In this document: piece by piece, positions 15,752-24,008 of the stretch
Layout: each line of letters begins with the position of its first letter
Numbering within the stretch: position 1 is the first letter of the stretch
Source of the DNA: SHZL01 sp963708905
Lineage (GTDB): Bacteria; Pseudomonadota; Gammaproteobacteria; Xanthomonadales; SZUA-36
Assembly: GCA_963708905.1 (NCBI GenBank)
Contig: CAVPUV010000052.1
Coordinates: forward strand, 186,001 to 250,000
DNA: 64,000 nucleotides
Direction: 5' to 3'
Notes under the pieces: generated by a model
Seen by the model: the letters and a program-made list of their open reading frames with translations, nothing else
Database searches by the model: none
What the model was told of the DNA's origin: nothing
Position numbers and translations under genes: made by a program

Positions 15752-17131
15752 TCAGTCCTGCAAGCTTTCAGGAGGCTCTTTGCTGACCGAATCCACGATG
15801 CAATAAAGGCGTCCATCTATCAGTTGGGCGCTCAGTCGATCGCCACTGCCGACCTGGTGGGTTGCCGTGACGATGGTGCCCGAAGCGGTGGCGGAAAGTA
15901 CCGCATAACCTCGCCCCATGGTGGCCAGCGGACTGACCGCATGCAGCGTTCTACCCAGAGTTTGCAGACGGTCGCGGGATCGTTCCAGGTGCTGTTCGAC
16001 CAATCGGCTGCACGAGTTCAGGCAGGCATGTACCCGCCGGCGATATTCCGCCAGTTTTTTTTGCGGATGCTGTAAATGCATGCGGGCAGAGAGTCCGTCC
16101 AGCCGCACCTGAATCTGCCGCAAGTGTCCACGGGCGGCCCGCTGCAGTGCATCTTCCAGTCGTGCCAGCTGCTTGCCCTGTTCAAGCAGTTTAAGCGCCG
16201 GATCGCGTTGAGCCAGGCGATGCGCCAAATAATCCAGGCTCTGCATGTTGCGTTGCAACTGTCCGCGCAAGCGCTGTTCCAGCATGCGCCCGTAACGGGC
16301 GAATTCTGCACCGAGTATCACGCCATCCGGAGTGGCCAGTTCGGCTGCCGCCGACGGGGTAGGCGCACGCAAGTCGGCGACGAAGTCACAGATGCTGAAA
16401 TCCGTTTCGTGCCCAACCGCGCAGATTAGCGGAATGGTGGATGCCGCCACGCTACGGGCCACGGATTCCTCATTGAAAGCTTGCAGGTCTTCCAGTGAGC
16501 CACCACCGCGACCCAGAATCAACAACTCGGCCCAGCCTTCCTTATTGGCACGCGCCAGAGCCGCGCGGATTTCACCAGGTGCTTCAGAGCCCTGTACGGA
16601 CACCGGGTAAAGTCGAACCTGCGCGACCGGCCAGCGGCGCTCCAGCACCTGCAGGATATCCCGAATGGCGGCGCCGCTGGGTGAAGTGATCACACCGATG
16701 CGCCAAGGGTAGGGCGGCAGTGGTTTCTTGCGCGCGGCAGCGAACAAGCCCTCGGCTTCCAGTTTCTTTTTCAGCAGCTCGAACAGTTGCTGCAACTGTC
16801 CTTCGCCGGCATCGCGCAGACCATCGACGATGAACTGGTACTCGCCCCGTGGTTCGTACAGGCTGATGCGGCCCCTGGCCAGTACCTTTTTGCCGTTTTC
16901 CAGTCGTAGCGAACATCGAATCGCAGCCGAGCGGAACATGGCGCAGCGTATTTGCGCCGATTCGTCTTTGAGGGAAAAATACAGGTGTCCGGAAGCCGGG
17001 CGGGACAGATTGGATATTTCCGCTTTGAGCAACACCCGTGGAAAACCCGCTTCGAGGTGGAGCCTGACCTCCTGGTTCAGTTCGCTGGGAGTGTAGACGT
17101 GACTTCCGGGTGCAAAATTGATTTCGTCCAT
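15752..17131 (-). CDS. xseA: Exodeoxyribonuclease VII large subunit
   Basis: XseA with XseB degrades single-stranded DNA in both directions. The 459-residue protein has an N-terminal OB fold (YTPSELNQEVRLHLEAGFPRVLLKAEISNL is its start), then the catalytic region PPYPWRIGVITSPSGAAIRDI, LILGRGGGSLEDLQAFNEE and CAVGHETDFSICDFVADLRAPTPSAAAEL. A long coiled-coil region follows. Length matches the family. xseB is not adjacent. It is divergent from greB, with a short gap of 73 bases. Confidence 0.96.
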   Translation of the reverse strand: MDEINFAPGSHVYTPSELNQEVRLHLEAGFPRVLLKAEISNLSRPASGHLYFSLKDESAQIRCAMFRSAAIRCSLRLENGKKVLARGRISLYEPRGEYQFIVDGLRDAGEGQLQQLFELLKKKLEAEGLFAAARKKPLPPYPWRIGVITSPSGAAIRDILQVLERRWPVAQVRLYPVSVQGSEAPGEIRAALARANKEGWAELLILGRGGGSLEDLQAFNEESVARSVAASTIPLICAVGHETDFSICDFVADLRAPTPSAAAELATPDGVILGAEFARYGRMLEQRLRGQLQRNMQSLDYLAHRLAQRDPALKLLEQGKQLARLEDALQRAARGHLRQIQVRLDGLSARMHLQHPQKKLAEYRRRVHACLNSCSRLVEQHLERSRDRLQTLGRTLHAVSPLATMGRGYAVLSATASGTIVTATHQVGSGDRLSAQLIDGRLYCIVDSVSKEPPESLQD

Positions 17132-17204
17132 GGGTTGATGATAAACCGCATTGCGAGTGGAATGTCATATCATTGGCCGGAAAAACCAGGAAGGGGAGAA
17201 GCTT

Positions 17205-17705
17205 ATGGGCCGTTGGCGGCCACCACCTGAGCAAAGCAGCCCTTATATTACCCCGCGGGGCGCCAGCACACTGAAATCGCAATTGAACGAGCTGTGGCAT
17301 TTGCGCCGCACGGACGTCGTTCCGGCCCTGGCAGCCGCCGCAGCGGAGGGCGATCGCTCGGAGAACGCAGAATATATTTACCGCAAAAAGCAATTGGGTG
17401 AGATCGACCGGAAAATACGCTATATCTCCAAGCGCCTGGAAGTCATCCAGGTGGTCGATCGTCCTCCGGCGCAGCGTGACCGGGTTTTTTTTGGCGCCGA
17501 GGTGGAAGTCGAGGATGAAAACGGCGTCATACATGGATACCACATTGTCGGCGCCGATGAGACTGATGCATTGCAGCGCTTGATTTCCATAGACTCACCG
17601 CTGGCACGGGCGTTGCTGGGACGTAGCCCGGGTGATTGCGTTACGGTCAATTTACCGGAGAAAACGGCAATCTACGTGCTGATCAGTGTACGTTATCCTG
17701 AGTAA
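17205..17705 (+). CDS. greB: Transcription elongation factor GreB
   Basis: GreB rescues backtracked RNA polymerase by stimulating transcript cleavage through its secondary channel. The 166-residue protein has an N-terminal coiled coil with the acidic tip region AAAEGDRSENAEYIYRKKQLGE, and a C-terminal FKBP-like domain ending NLPEKTAIYVLISVRY. The SENAEYIYRKK form is GreB rather than GreA. Start at 17205 follows a strong AGGGGAG. It is followed by a 163-bp structured repeat. Confidence 0.95.
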   Translation: MGRWRPPPEQSSPYITPRGASTLKSQLNELWHLRRTDVVPALAAAAAEGDRSENAEYIYRKKQLGEIDRKIRYISKRLEVIQVVDRPPAQRDRVFFGAEVEVEDENGVIHGYHIVGADETDALQRLISIDSPLARALLGRSPGDCVTVNLPEKTAIYVLISVRYPE

Positions 17706-17725
17706 ATCCTGCGTTTGGGGTATTG

Positions 17726-17888
17726 AACCCGGAAAGTCCATCAGGAGACACGCGCTCGCTCGATCTTTGAATCCACAAGGAATTTTCTTCAGTCGGCAAT
17801 ACAGCCCGGTATTGCGCTCCTTCAGAAAATCCCTTGTGAATCCGAATCTCTTCGCGATCATCGCGCCTCCTGATGGACTTTCCGGGTT
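17726..17888 (+). repeat. 163-bp palindromic interspersed repeat, copy 1
   Basis: The element starts AACCCGGAAAGTCC and ends GGACTTTCCGGGTT, with a perfect 22-bp terminal inverted repeat. Further inner arms (around CACAAGGAATTTTC and GAAAATCCCTTGTG) and a central GCAATAC/GTATTGC stem allow the whole unit to fold as one long hairpin with a loop near AGCCCG. A second copy of identical length, about 94-95% identical, lies at 46227-46389 in the same orientation. It encodes nothing. It could be a MITE or REP-type element or an expressed RNA. Confidence 0.93.
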
Positions 17889-17913
17889 GAAAATTTTCCG
17901 CTCGACCTCATCT
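17886..17913 (+). promoter_or_regulatory. Sigma-32-like heat-shock promoter of hsp20
   Basis: GTTGAAA (17886-17892) and CCTCATCT (17906-17913) are 13 bases apart, close to the sigma-32 consensus CTTGAAA and CCCCATNT. The -35 shares its first three bases with the end of the 163-bp repeat. About 95 bases of leader with GC-rich hairpins (near 17921-17968) lie before the hsp20 start; a thermosensor is possible but I cannot fold it reliably. Confidence 0.6.
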
Positions 17914-18009
17914 TGATCCTGCGGCCGCCCACGGGGGCCGCAGGAGCTTCCGGCCACGAGGCGGAAGGATTTACCCAAAAACCGAATTGCTTCCGAGGAG
18001 GATACGGTA

Positions 18010-18495
18010 ATGACCACATTTGATTTTTCACCCCTGTTTCGTACATCTGTCGGGTTTGACCGGTTGGCGTCCATGCTCAATTCAGCCCACCGCCCCGAGC
18101 AAGCCGGCGGCTATCCGCCCTACAACATTATTTCCCGTGGCGAGAACAGCTACCAGATCACCATGGCGGTGGCCGGGTTCGCCGAACATGAGCTCAAGCT
18201 GACCAGCGAGATGAACCAGCTCACGGTCACCGGCGAGAAAAGCGAAGAGGAAGAGAGCGAAGGAAACCACTTTCTTTATCGCGGCATCGCCACGCGTTCG
18301 TTTGAACGCCGCTTCAACCTGGCGGATCATGTCCGGGTTACGGGAGCCAGGCTGGACAATGGCCTGTTGCACATCGACCTGGAACGTGAGTTGCCTGAAG
18401 TCATGAAGCCCCGCAGCATCGAGATCCATTCCGAGAAGGGGCTGTTGGAGGGGAAGGCGGCAGGCAAGGCAAAGGAGAAAGAAAAAGCTGCATGA
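18010..18495 (+). CDS. Small heat-shock protein of the IbpA/Hsp20 family
   Basis: Small heat-shock proteins hold unfolded proteins in a refoldable state as large oligomers. The 161-residue protein has an alpha-crystallin domain at about residues 38-130: YPPYNIISRGENSYQITMAVAGF, then LTVTGEKSEEEESEGNHFLYRGIATRSFERRF and the C-terminal PRSIEI variant of the I-x-I motif. The tail is Lys/Ala-rich. The start follows GAGGAGGATACGGTA. A sigma-32-like promoter lies upstream and a terminator downstream, so it is monocistronic. Confidence 0.94.
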   Translation: MTTFDFSPLFRTSVGFDRLASMLNSAHRPEQAGGYPPYNIISRGENSYQITMAVAGFAEHELKLTSEMNQLTVTGEKSEEEESEGNHFLYRGIATRSFERRFNLADHVRVTGARLDNGLLHIDLERELPEVMKPRSIEIHSEKGLLEGKAAGKAKEKEKAA

Positions 18496-18520
18496 CAGGA
18501 TCACTCTGCGGTGGTTTTGG

Positions 18521-18550
18521 AGGGGCGCCGAACAGCGCCCCTCTTTTCTT
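18521..18550 (+). terminator. Rho-independent terminator after hsp20
   Basis: An 8-bp GC-rich stem AGGGGCGC-CGAACA-GCGCCCCT is followed by CTTTTCTT, 26 bases after the hsp20 stop. Confidence 0.85.
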
Positions 18551-18621
18551 GGGGTACTGATCGTTGCGGACGGCATGATGTACCGGTACGCTGCGCAAAC
18601 CGACCCCGGCAACGGACATCG

Positions 18622-19362
18622 ATGAAAAAAATCCTGTACTGGCCCTATCAGGTTTACGCCTGTTTCATTTTTTTACCCTTGGGGGCCATCCTGACGTTGT
18701 CCGCCGGATTATTGACTGCGCTGTTCGCAACGCTGGTCAATCCACGCTTCGCCAGTCGCTTTTTCGCTGCCCCCTGGGCGCGGCTGATTGCCCGGCTGAC
18801 TCCAATGACAGTGAGCGTGCAGGGTTGTGAACATGCTGATCGCAACCGGACCTATGTTGTGGTGTGCAACCACCAGAGTCTGTATGACATCATGCTGGTC
18901 TACGGCTGGCTGAATCTGGATCTCAAATGGGTGATAAAACAGGAGTTGCGCAAGATTCCTGGTGTTGGCATAGGCTGTGAGAAAGCCGGTCACATCTTCA
19001 TTGACCGTAATAATCCCCGCCAGGCCCGGGCGTGCGTCAAGCAGGCTCTGGAACGGCTGGGAGATGGTGTCGGCATATTGTTTTTTGCCGAAGGAACGCG
19101 CAGCCTGGACGGAAAGTTGCTGCCCTTCAAAAAAGGGGCTTTCCGCCTGGCGATCGAACAGCAGTTACCGCTGCTGCCGGTCACCCTGCGGGGGACGCGG
19201 GAGATTTTGCCGGCAAAAACCGTACGCTTGTTCCCTGGCCGCGCAACCATGCTCATACATCCGGCGATCGAAACGCAAGGCATGGAATTGGGGCAGCTTG
19301 ACGAACTGCTCGATTTGACCCGGCAAGCCATTGCTTCAGGGTTGCCGGAAGAACTGCATTAA
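18622..19362 (+). CDS. plsC: 1-acyl-sn-glycerol-3-phosphate acyltransferase (PlsC family)
   Basis: PlsC adds the second acyl chain to make phosphatidic acid at the inner membrane. The 246-residue protein has a hydrophobic N-terminus (residues 8-40), the catalytic HX4D motif NHQSLYD, the substrate motif FFAEGTRS, and KKGAFRLAIEQQLPLLPVTL. I chose the ATG at 18622 giving MKKILYWPYQVY, since the longer frame upstream crosses the hsp20 terminator region. The rhomboid gene follows 3 bases after its stop. Family members also include lysophospholipid acyltransferases with other substrates. Confidence 0.88.
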   Translation: MKKILYWPYQVYACFIFLPLGAILTLSAGLLTALFATLVNPRFASRFFAAPWARLIARLTPMTVSVQGCEHADRNRTYVVVCNHQSLYDIMLVYGWLNLDLKWVIKQELRKIPGVGIGCEKAGHIFIDRNNPRQARACVKQALERLGDGVGILFFAEGTRSLDGKLLPFKKGAFRLAIEQQLPLLPVTLRGTREILPAKTVRLFPGRATMLIHPAIETQGMELGQLDELLDLTRQAIASGLPEELH

Positions 19363-19365
19363 TCC

Positions 19366-20079
19366 ATGTCCTTGCATCAGCCAGACCCTGACTATGTGCG
19401 TTCCGGCAAAGCCCGTTCGAGCTTTCGCCTGGCCTTCAGGATGGCATTGGTTCTGGTGGCTTTGCTGTGGGGTATTTTCATTATCGATGCATTTTTTAAC
19501 CTGCATCTGAGCCGCTTTGGACTGCGTCCGGGATCCATGATGGGATTGATCGGCATCATCACGGCGCCCCTGTTGCATGGTGGAGTGGGACACCTGTTCA
19601 ACAACAGCATTCCACTATTGGTGGCGGCGACCGCGATACTCTATCTTTACCCCACTGCCTCGATGCGGGTGATTCCGATGATTTGGCTGGGTTCCGGGCT
19701 GCTGGGCTGGCTGATTGGCCGGCCGAACATACATATTGGCGCCAGCGGACTACTTTACGGCTTATTGGTATTTGTGTTCATGAGTGGCGTACTACGTCGT
19801 GACATGCGCTCGGTTTCGGTTTCGCTGCTGGTGTGGTTTCTGTACAGCACCATGATCTGGGGTGTGTTCCCGCTACGTCCCAACATGTCCTGGGAACTGC
19901 ATCTTTCAGGCGCCGCGATCGGAGGCTTGCTGGCCTGGGTCTATCGCAAACGAGATCGCGTACCGCTCAAACGTTATGCCTGGGAAACCGATGACAGTGT
20001 GCCGGAGTGGTACCCTGAAAAGAAAGATGAGCCACTGGAATTTCCGCGCTCCGGGAACAAGGACCTGCCACCGCAATGA
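19366..20079 (+). CDS. Rhomboid-family intramembrane serine protease
   Basis: Rhomboids cut membrane proteins within the bilayer with a Ser-His dyad. The 237-residue protein has about six membrane helices, HGGVGHLFNNSIPLLV (the conserved H-x3-H-x2-N region), the catalytic Ser near residue 127 in HIGASGLLYG, and the catalytic His near residue 179 in SWELHLSGAAIGG. Both active-site residues are present. The C-terminal 45 residues are a charged cytoplasmic tail. It is coupled to plsC. Confidence 0.9.
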   Translation: MSLHQPDPDYVRSGKARSSFRLAFRMALVLVALLWGIFIIDAFFNLHLSRFGLRPGSMMGLIGIITAPLLHGGVGHLFNNSIPLLVAATAILYLYPTASMRVIPMIWLGSGLLGWLIGRPNIHIGASGLLYGLLVFVFMSGVLRRDMRSVSVSLLVWFLYSTMIWGVFPLRPNMSWELHLSGAAIGGLLAWVYRKRDRVPLKRYAWETDDSVPEWYPEKKDEPLEFPRSGNKDLPPQ

Positions 20080-20114
20080 GAGGTTTACGCCCGCGCCATG
20101 CATGAGTTATAGAT

Positions 20115-21143
20115 ATGTTTAAAAATATCTTCTATTCTATTGTTATTATTATAATTATATTTATTGTAACTGGTTTCTTCTTGGCCAGGAACGTACACGT
20201 GGAACGCAGTATAGAGATCGACCGCCCCGCTTCAACCGTATTTACCCTGGTCAATGGTTACGCCACGTTTACTACCTGGTCGCCTTGGGCTGCGCGTGAT
20301 CCATCTGCCACTTTTACCATCTCCGGCCCGGTCACTGGCGTCGGCGCTCACATCGAATGGAGTGGCGATCCGCGTTTGAGCGGCAAGGGATTTCAGGAGA
20401 TCATCGAAAGCAGCCCCTGGTCGCTGGTCCGCAGCCGCCTCAGTTTCGATCAGCAAGGAAAGGCCATCACCACTTTCACCATCACCGAGCGTAACGGTGG
20501 TGCGACGCTTACCTGGGGTTTTGACGCGGACCTTACCGCCGGACAGAACCTGATTGGAAGCCTGATTGCGCGGTATTTTGGCCTGTTATTCGATCGCTGG
20601 ATCGGAGCGGACTATGAACTGGGTCTGGCCAGGCTGAAGACTTTCGCCGAAACGCTGCCAGATATCGATTTTTCCGGCATTGATATCGAGATCCTGGACG
20701 TGAAACCGGTGGATATTCTTTACATACAAAGCGGCAGTAGCCAGTATCCGGCCGACATAGCCGATGTGCTGGCAAGCGCTTACCGGGAAATCACGGCTTT
20801 CATGAACGAAAATGACATCGCGATAGCGGCCCAGCCGATGACCATTACTCATGCAGGGGGCAAGAGCGGATATGCGTTCGATGCGGCCATTCCCGTGATC
20901 ATGCGCGACGTTGAGTTGACGGGAAATGTGCGGGCTGGCACTACACCGGCCGGCCGGGCAGTGCGCGTGACGCATCGCGGACCTTACGATCAGATGATCC
21001 CCACTTATGAAAAGCTTTCCGCTTACATGAGTGCACATGGCTTGCGCCAGGGAGCGGTGTCCTGGGAGCAATACATCTCGGATCCGGGCCAGACAGCGAG
21101 CGCCGATCTGATTACGCACATTTACTTCCTGATCGAGCCATGA
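20115..21143 (+). CDS. SRPBCC-domain protein with C-terminal GyrI-like effector-binding domain
   Basis: The 342-residue protein starts with one membrane anchor (IFYSIVIIIIIFIVTGFFLA), then a polyketide-cyclase/SRPBCC domain opening VERSIEIDRPASTVFTLV with TTWSPWAARDP, and then from about residue 190 a GyrI/AraC-type effector-binding domain with VRVTHRGPYDQMIPTYEKL and ending THIYFLIEP. Such fusions are predicted to bind small hydrophobic molecules; the ligand is unknown. The first codons are strikingly AT-rich compared with the rest of the gene. Confidence 0.8.
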   Translation: MFKNIFYSIVIIIIIFIVTGFFLARNVHVERSIEIDRPASTVFTLVNGYATFTTWSPWAARDPSATFTISGPVTGVGAHIEWSGDPRLSGKGFQEIIESSPWSLVRSRLSFDQQGKAITTFTITERNGGATLTWGFDADLTAGQNLIGSLIARYFGLLFDRWIGADYELGLARLKTFAETLPDIDFSGIDIEILDVKPVDILYIQSGSSQYPADIADVLASAYREITAFMNENDIAIAAQPMTITHAGGKSGYAFDAAIPVIMRDVELTGNVRAGTTPAGRAVRVTHRGPYDQMIPTYEKLSAYMSAHGLRQGAVSWEQYISDPGQTASADLITHIYFLIEP

Positions 21144-21192
21144 GGACACTTGCCTGTCCGCATAGATGTTTGACCCGCATGATCATGCCGCG

Positions 21193-22077
21193 TCAGACTG
21201 ATTGCTGGCGCTGCATATTACGTTTTTCCCGGTAGAGAATGAACAGGCCGGAGGCAACCAGAATGGCCGAACCGATCCAGGTTTGCCAACCCGGCAGGTA
21301 GCCCCAGAATATGTAACCATAAATCAGCGCCCAGATCATATGGCAATAGTCGAATGGCGCCACCACCGCCGCCGAGGCCAGTCTGAATGCCGCGGTGAGT
21401 AATACCTGTCCACTGGCACCGGTGATACCCAATACCAACAGCAAGGGCCAGTCGCTGGAACGCAACGGTTGCCAGGACGGAATGGCCAGCAGCCCGGCAC
21501 CAGCCCCCACCAGGGCGACAAACCAGAACGCGATGGTGACAGCGCCATCTTTATGGCCCAGGCGACGCAGCAACAACAATGAAAAGGCATACAGAATCAC
21601 CGCCACGACGCCCATGATGGCGCCGTATCCAATCCAGCCATGGCCTGAAGGGTTCAGGACGATGAGCACCCCGGAAAAACCAAGCAGCGAAGCCACGATG
21701 CGAAACACGCCTGCGGCTTCACCCAGCACCGGCCCCGAAAGCAGTGTGACCAGCAGCGGCGCGGCAAAAAACAGGGCGTAAGCATCCGCCAACTGCATTT
21801 CCCGGAAACATTCACCTACCGCGAACAGCATGCCCAGGCCAAGGACGCCGCGAACCAGCTGCCCCAGGGGATAAGCGGTTTTGAATTGAGATCGATTGGT
21901 GGCGATGATCCAGATAAGGAAAAAAGGCATTGCCATGGCGCAGCGAAAAAAAACCACCTGAAAGCTGCCGTAATTTTCCACCAGCATTTTCAGTACCACA
22001 TCCATGGTCGAAAAAAGGAAAACCGAACCCAGCATCATGCCGATGGCCTTAACGGGATGTTGTGCGATTCGAGACAT
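21193..22077 (-). CDS. EamA/DMT-superfamily transporter
   Basis: The 294-residue protein consists of about ten membrane helices in two EamA repeats (first GMMLGSVFLFSTMDVVLKML, second from IGYGAIMGVVAVILYAFSLLLLRR). It has the repeat-specific features YALFFAAPLLVTLLSG and FDYCHMIWALIYGYIFWG. DMT transporters export or import metabolites by proton exchange; the substrate cannot be told. It stands alone, between the convergent SRPBCC gene and the co-oriented aat. Confidence 0.88.
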   Translation of the reverse strand: MSRIAQHPVKAIGMMLGSVFLFSTMDVVLKMLVENYGSFQVVFFRCAMAMPFFLIWIIATNRSQFKTAYPLGQLVRGVLGLGMLFAVGECFREMQLADAYALFFAAPLLVTLLSGPVLGEAAGVFRIVASLLGFSGVLIVLNPSGHGWIGYGAIMGVVAVILYAFSLLLLRRLGHKDGAVTIAFWFVALVGAGAGLLAIPSWQPLRSSDWPLLLVLGITGASGQVLLTAAFRLASAAVVAPFDYCHMIWALIYGYIFWGYLPGWQTWIGSAILVASGLFILYREKRNMQRQQSV

Positions 22078-22137
22078 GTTGTCCGTTTAAGCAGAAACTC
22101 GTGGCTGGAGCTGAAGGATGACAGGCTTATTGGTTTT

Positions 22138-22860
22138 CTACCAGCGCGCTTCGACGGTGAAGCGTTCGGTCCACGGTCCAGGCGCGCACGGTTGCGCCAC
22201 CAAGTGCCGCAGACGCCTCTCAAAGTCTGCCCGGGGAAGCGTCACCGCACCCAGTGACTGCAGGTGTGGATTGGGCACCTGGCAGTCCAGCAGGGCAAAT
22301 TGCCATGCCTCAAGCTGGCGGCACAGTGCGATCAAGGCGATCTTGCTGGCGTCGGTTTCACGGCTGAACATGGATTCGCCAAAAAATACTTTTCCGAGAG
22401 CCAGTCCGTAAATGCCCCCAAGCAGCTGCTTGTCCCGCCACACCTCGACCGCATGGGCGTGTCCCAGCTGGTGGAGGCGGTTGAAAGCCCGCTGCATGGC
22501 GGCAGTGATCCAGGTGCCCGATTCGCCCTTACGCGGCGCGGCGCAGGCTGCCATGACTGCGCTGAATGCCGTATCGGCCGTCACACGGTAACCGCCGCCC
22601 TGATAGCGCCGCCGGGTGCGACGGGAGAGATGTACCGCGGACGGAAAGAGCACACAACGCGGGGCGGGGCTCCACCACAAAATGGGCTCACCTTCCGTGT
22701 ACCAGGGAAAAATCCCCAGCCGGTAGGCCGACAGCAAGCGCTCGGGCTGCAGATCGCCACCCCATGCCAACAAGCCATTTGGCCGCAGCAATGCTCCGGT
22801 TGTTGCCGGGAACGGCCCAGTGGGGTCTGTTCCCAGGCTGGGCAAATGCAGCAAACTCAT
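22138..22860 (-). CDS. aat: Leucyl/phenylalanyl-tRNA--protein transferase
   Basis: Aat adds Leu or Phe from tRNA to N-terminal Arg or Lys of proteins, marking them for ClpS/ClpAP (N-end rule). The 240-residue protein shows PNGLLAWGGDLQPERLLSAY, GIFPWY, ILWWSPAPRCVLFP, GTWITAAMQRAFNRLHQLGHAHAVEVW and GGIYGLALGKVFFGESMFS, all family hallmarks. Its start overlaps the stop of the upstream acyltransferase gene by 4 bases. The order trxB, acyltransferase, aat resembles trxB-aat linkage in other gammaproteobacteria. Confidence 0.96.
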   Translation of the reverse strand: MSLLHLPSLGTDPTGPFPATTGALLRPNGLLAWGGDLQPERLLSAYRLGIFPWYTEGEPILWWSPAPRCVLFPSAVHLSRRTRRRYQGGGYRVTADTAFSAVMAACAAPRKGESGTWITAAMQRAFNRLHQLGHAHAVEVWRDKQLLGGIYGLALGKVFFGESMFSRETDASKIALIALCRQLEAWQFALLDCQVPNPHLQSLGAVTLPRADFERRLRHLVAQPCAPGPWTERFTVEARW

Positions 22861-24008
22861 GGTGGCAATTCCACGCGAAACGGCTCATGTGCCGTCAACT
22901 GTTGCCGGTACCGTTCCAGCCAGACATGTTCTTTTTGCAGAAATTCAGCAATGGCCGCGTGGAAGGCCGGATCACGCACCAGGTGGAAGGAGTGTGTGCG
23001 CACCGGGGTAAATCCACGACTGATTTTATGTTCCCCCTGGGCGCCGGGTTCGAACACCTGCAGGCCATGGGCAATGCAGTATTCAATACCCTGGTGATAG
23101 GCCGCCTCGAAATGCAGCCCGGGCACGTGTTCGACACAGCCCCAATAACGTCCGTAAAGCCGTCCGCCTCCGAGAAGGAACAGGCTCATTGCCAGGGGCT
23201 GCTCGCCGCGAAGCGCCAATACAGCCAGCAAGGCCTGCGGGCATTGGGCCGCCAACCGGGTAAAAAATGCCCGGTTCAGAGCCGGGTGATTGCCGTGCTC
23301 GAAAAAGGTCCGCTGGTAGCAGGCATAGATAAACTCCAGTTCCGGCGGGCCGAGTTGTGCGCCCGTTTTGTGCACAAAACGAATACCGGCCTGCTCCACC
23401 AGTCTGCGGTCGCGACGAATATTCTTGCGTTTCTTCGAGCGCAAGGTTGCCAGGAAGTTGTCGAAGGATCGATAGCCCTGGTTGAACCAGTGAAACTGCC
23501 AATCGCTGCGCGCCAGCAAGGGCGTCTGTTGCAAGGCCTTGATATCGGGCTCACTGATGAAATTACAGTGCCAGGAGGAAAGTCCCAAAGCTTCGCATTC
23601 GGTTTGGGCCAGATGCACGAGTTCCTTGCGCAGCAATGGACCCTGCGGGTGATCACGTTGTACCAGCAGGCGCGGACCTGACACCGGCGAATAGGGTACG
23701 GCAGTCAACAGCTTGGGATAGTATTTCCGGCCGTAACGCTGATAGGCATCGGCCCAGGCCCAGTCGAATACGAATTCTCCATGCGAATGCGATTTGAGGT
23801 AGCTTGGCGCCAGGCCCACGAGGTGCTCATTTTCAAACAGACACAGGTGGTGCGGCTGCCAGCCGGAAGCCTCACTGACCGAGCCGGAGGCTTCCAGCGC
23901 ATGCAGAAATGCCTGGGAAAGAAATGGGTTATCGTGGTGATCCAGCGCTTCCCAGTCGCGCGCGCCGATCGCGGCAATATCAGTGACGATTCGAGTGGTG
24001 CGAGTCAC
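22857..24008 (-). CDS. FemAB-like GNAT acyltransferase (DUF482)
   Basis: The 383-residue protein belongs to the FemAB-like family (PF04339), often annotated as peptidoglycan-related or GNAT. Features include NPFLSQAFLHALEASGS, FDWAWADAYQRYGRKYYPKL, PVSGPRL, and the C-terminal ARG-rich core YGRYWGCVEHVPGLHFEAAYHQGIEYCI. These genes are commonly adjacent to aat, which is the case here with overlaps on both sides (aat and trxB). Function is not established. Confidence 0.85.
   Translation of the reverse strand: MTRTTRIVTDIAAIGARDWEALDHHDNPFLSQAFLHALEASGSVSEASGWQPHHLCLFENEHLVGLAPSYLKSHSHGEFVFDWAWADAYQRYGRKYYPKLLTAVPYSPVSGPRLLVQRDHPQGPLLRKELVHLAQTECEALGLSSWHCNFISEPDIKALQQTPLLARSDWQFHWFNQGYRSFDNFLATLRSKKRKNIRRDRRLVEQAGIRFVHKTGAQLGPPELEFIYACYQRTFFEHGNHPALNRAFFTRLAAQCPQALLAVLALRGEQPLAMSLFLLGGGRLYGRYWGCVEHVPGLHFEAAYHQGIEYCIAHGLQVFEPGAQGEHKISRGFTPVRTHSFHLVRDPAFHAAIAEFLQKEHVWLERYRQQLTAHEPFRVELPP

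Noticed and set aside
16584..17543. 319-codon minus-strand frame across xseA and greB
   Set aside because: It overlaps two clear genes in other frames and shows no family features.
22566..23681. 371-codon open frame on the plus strand
   Set aside because: It lies opposite aat and the FemAB-like gene, both well supported; no motif.
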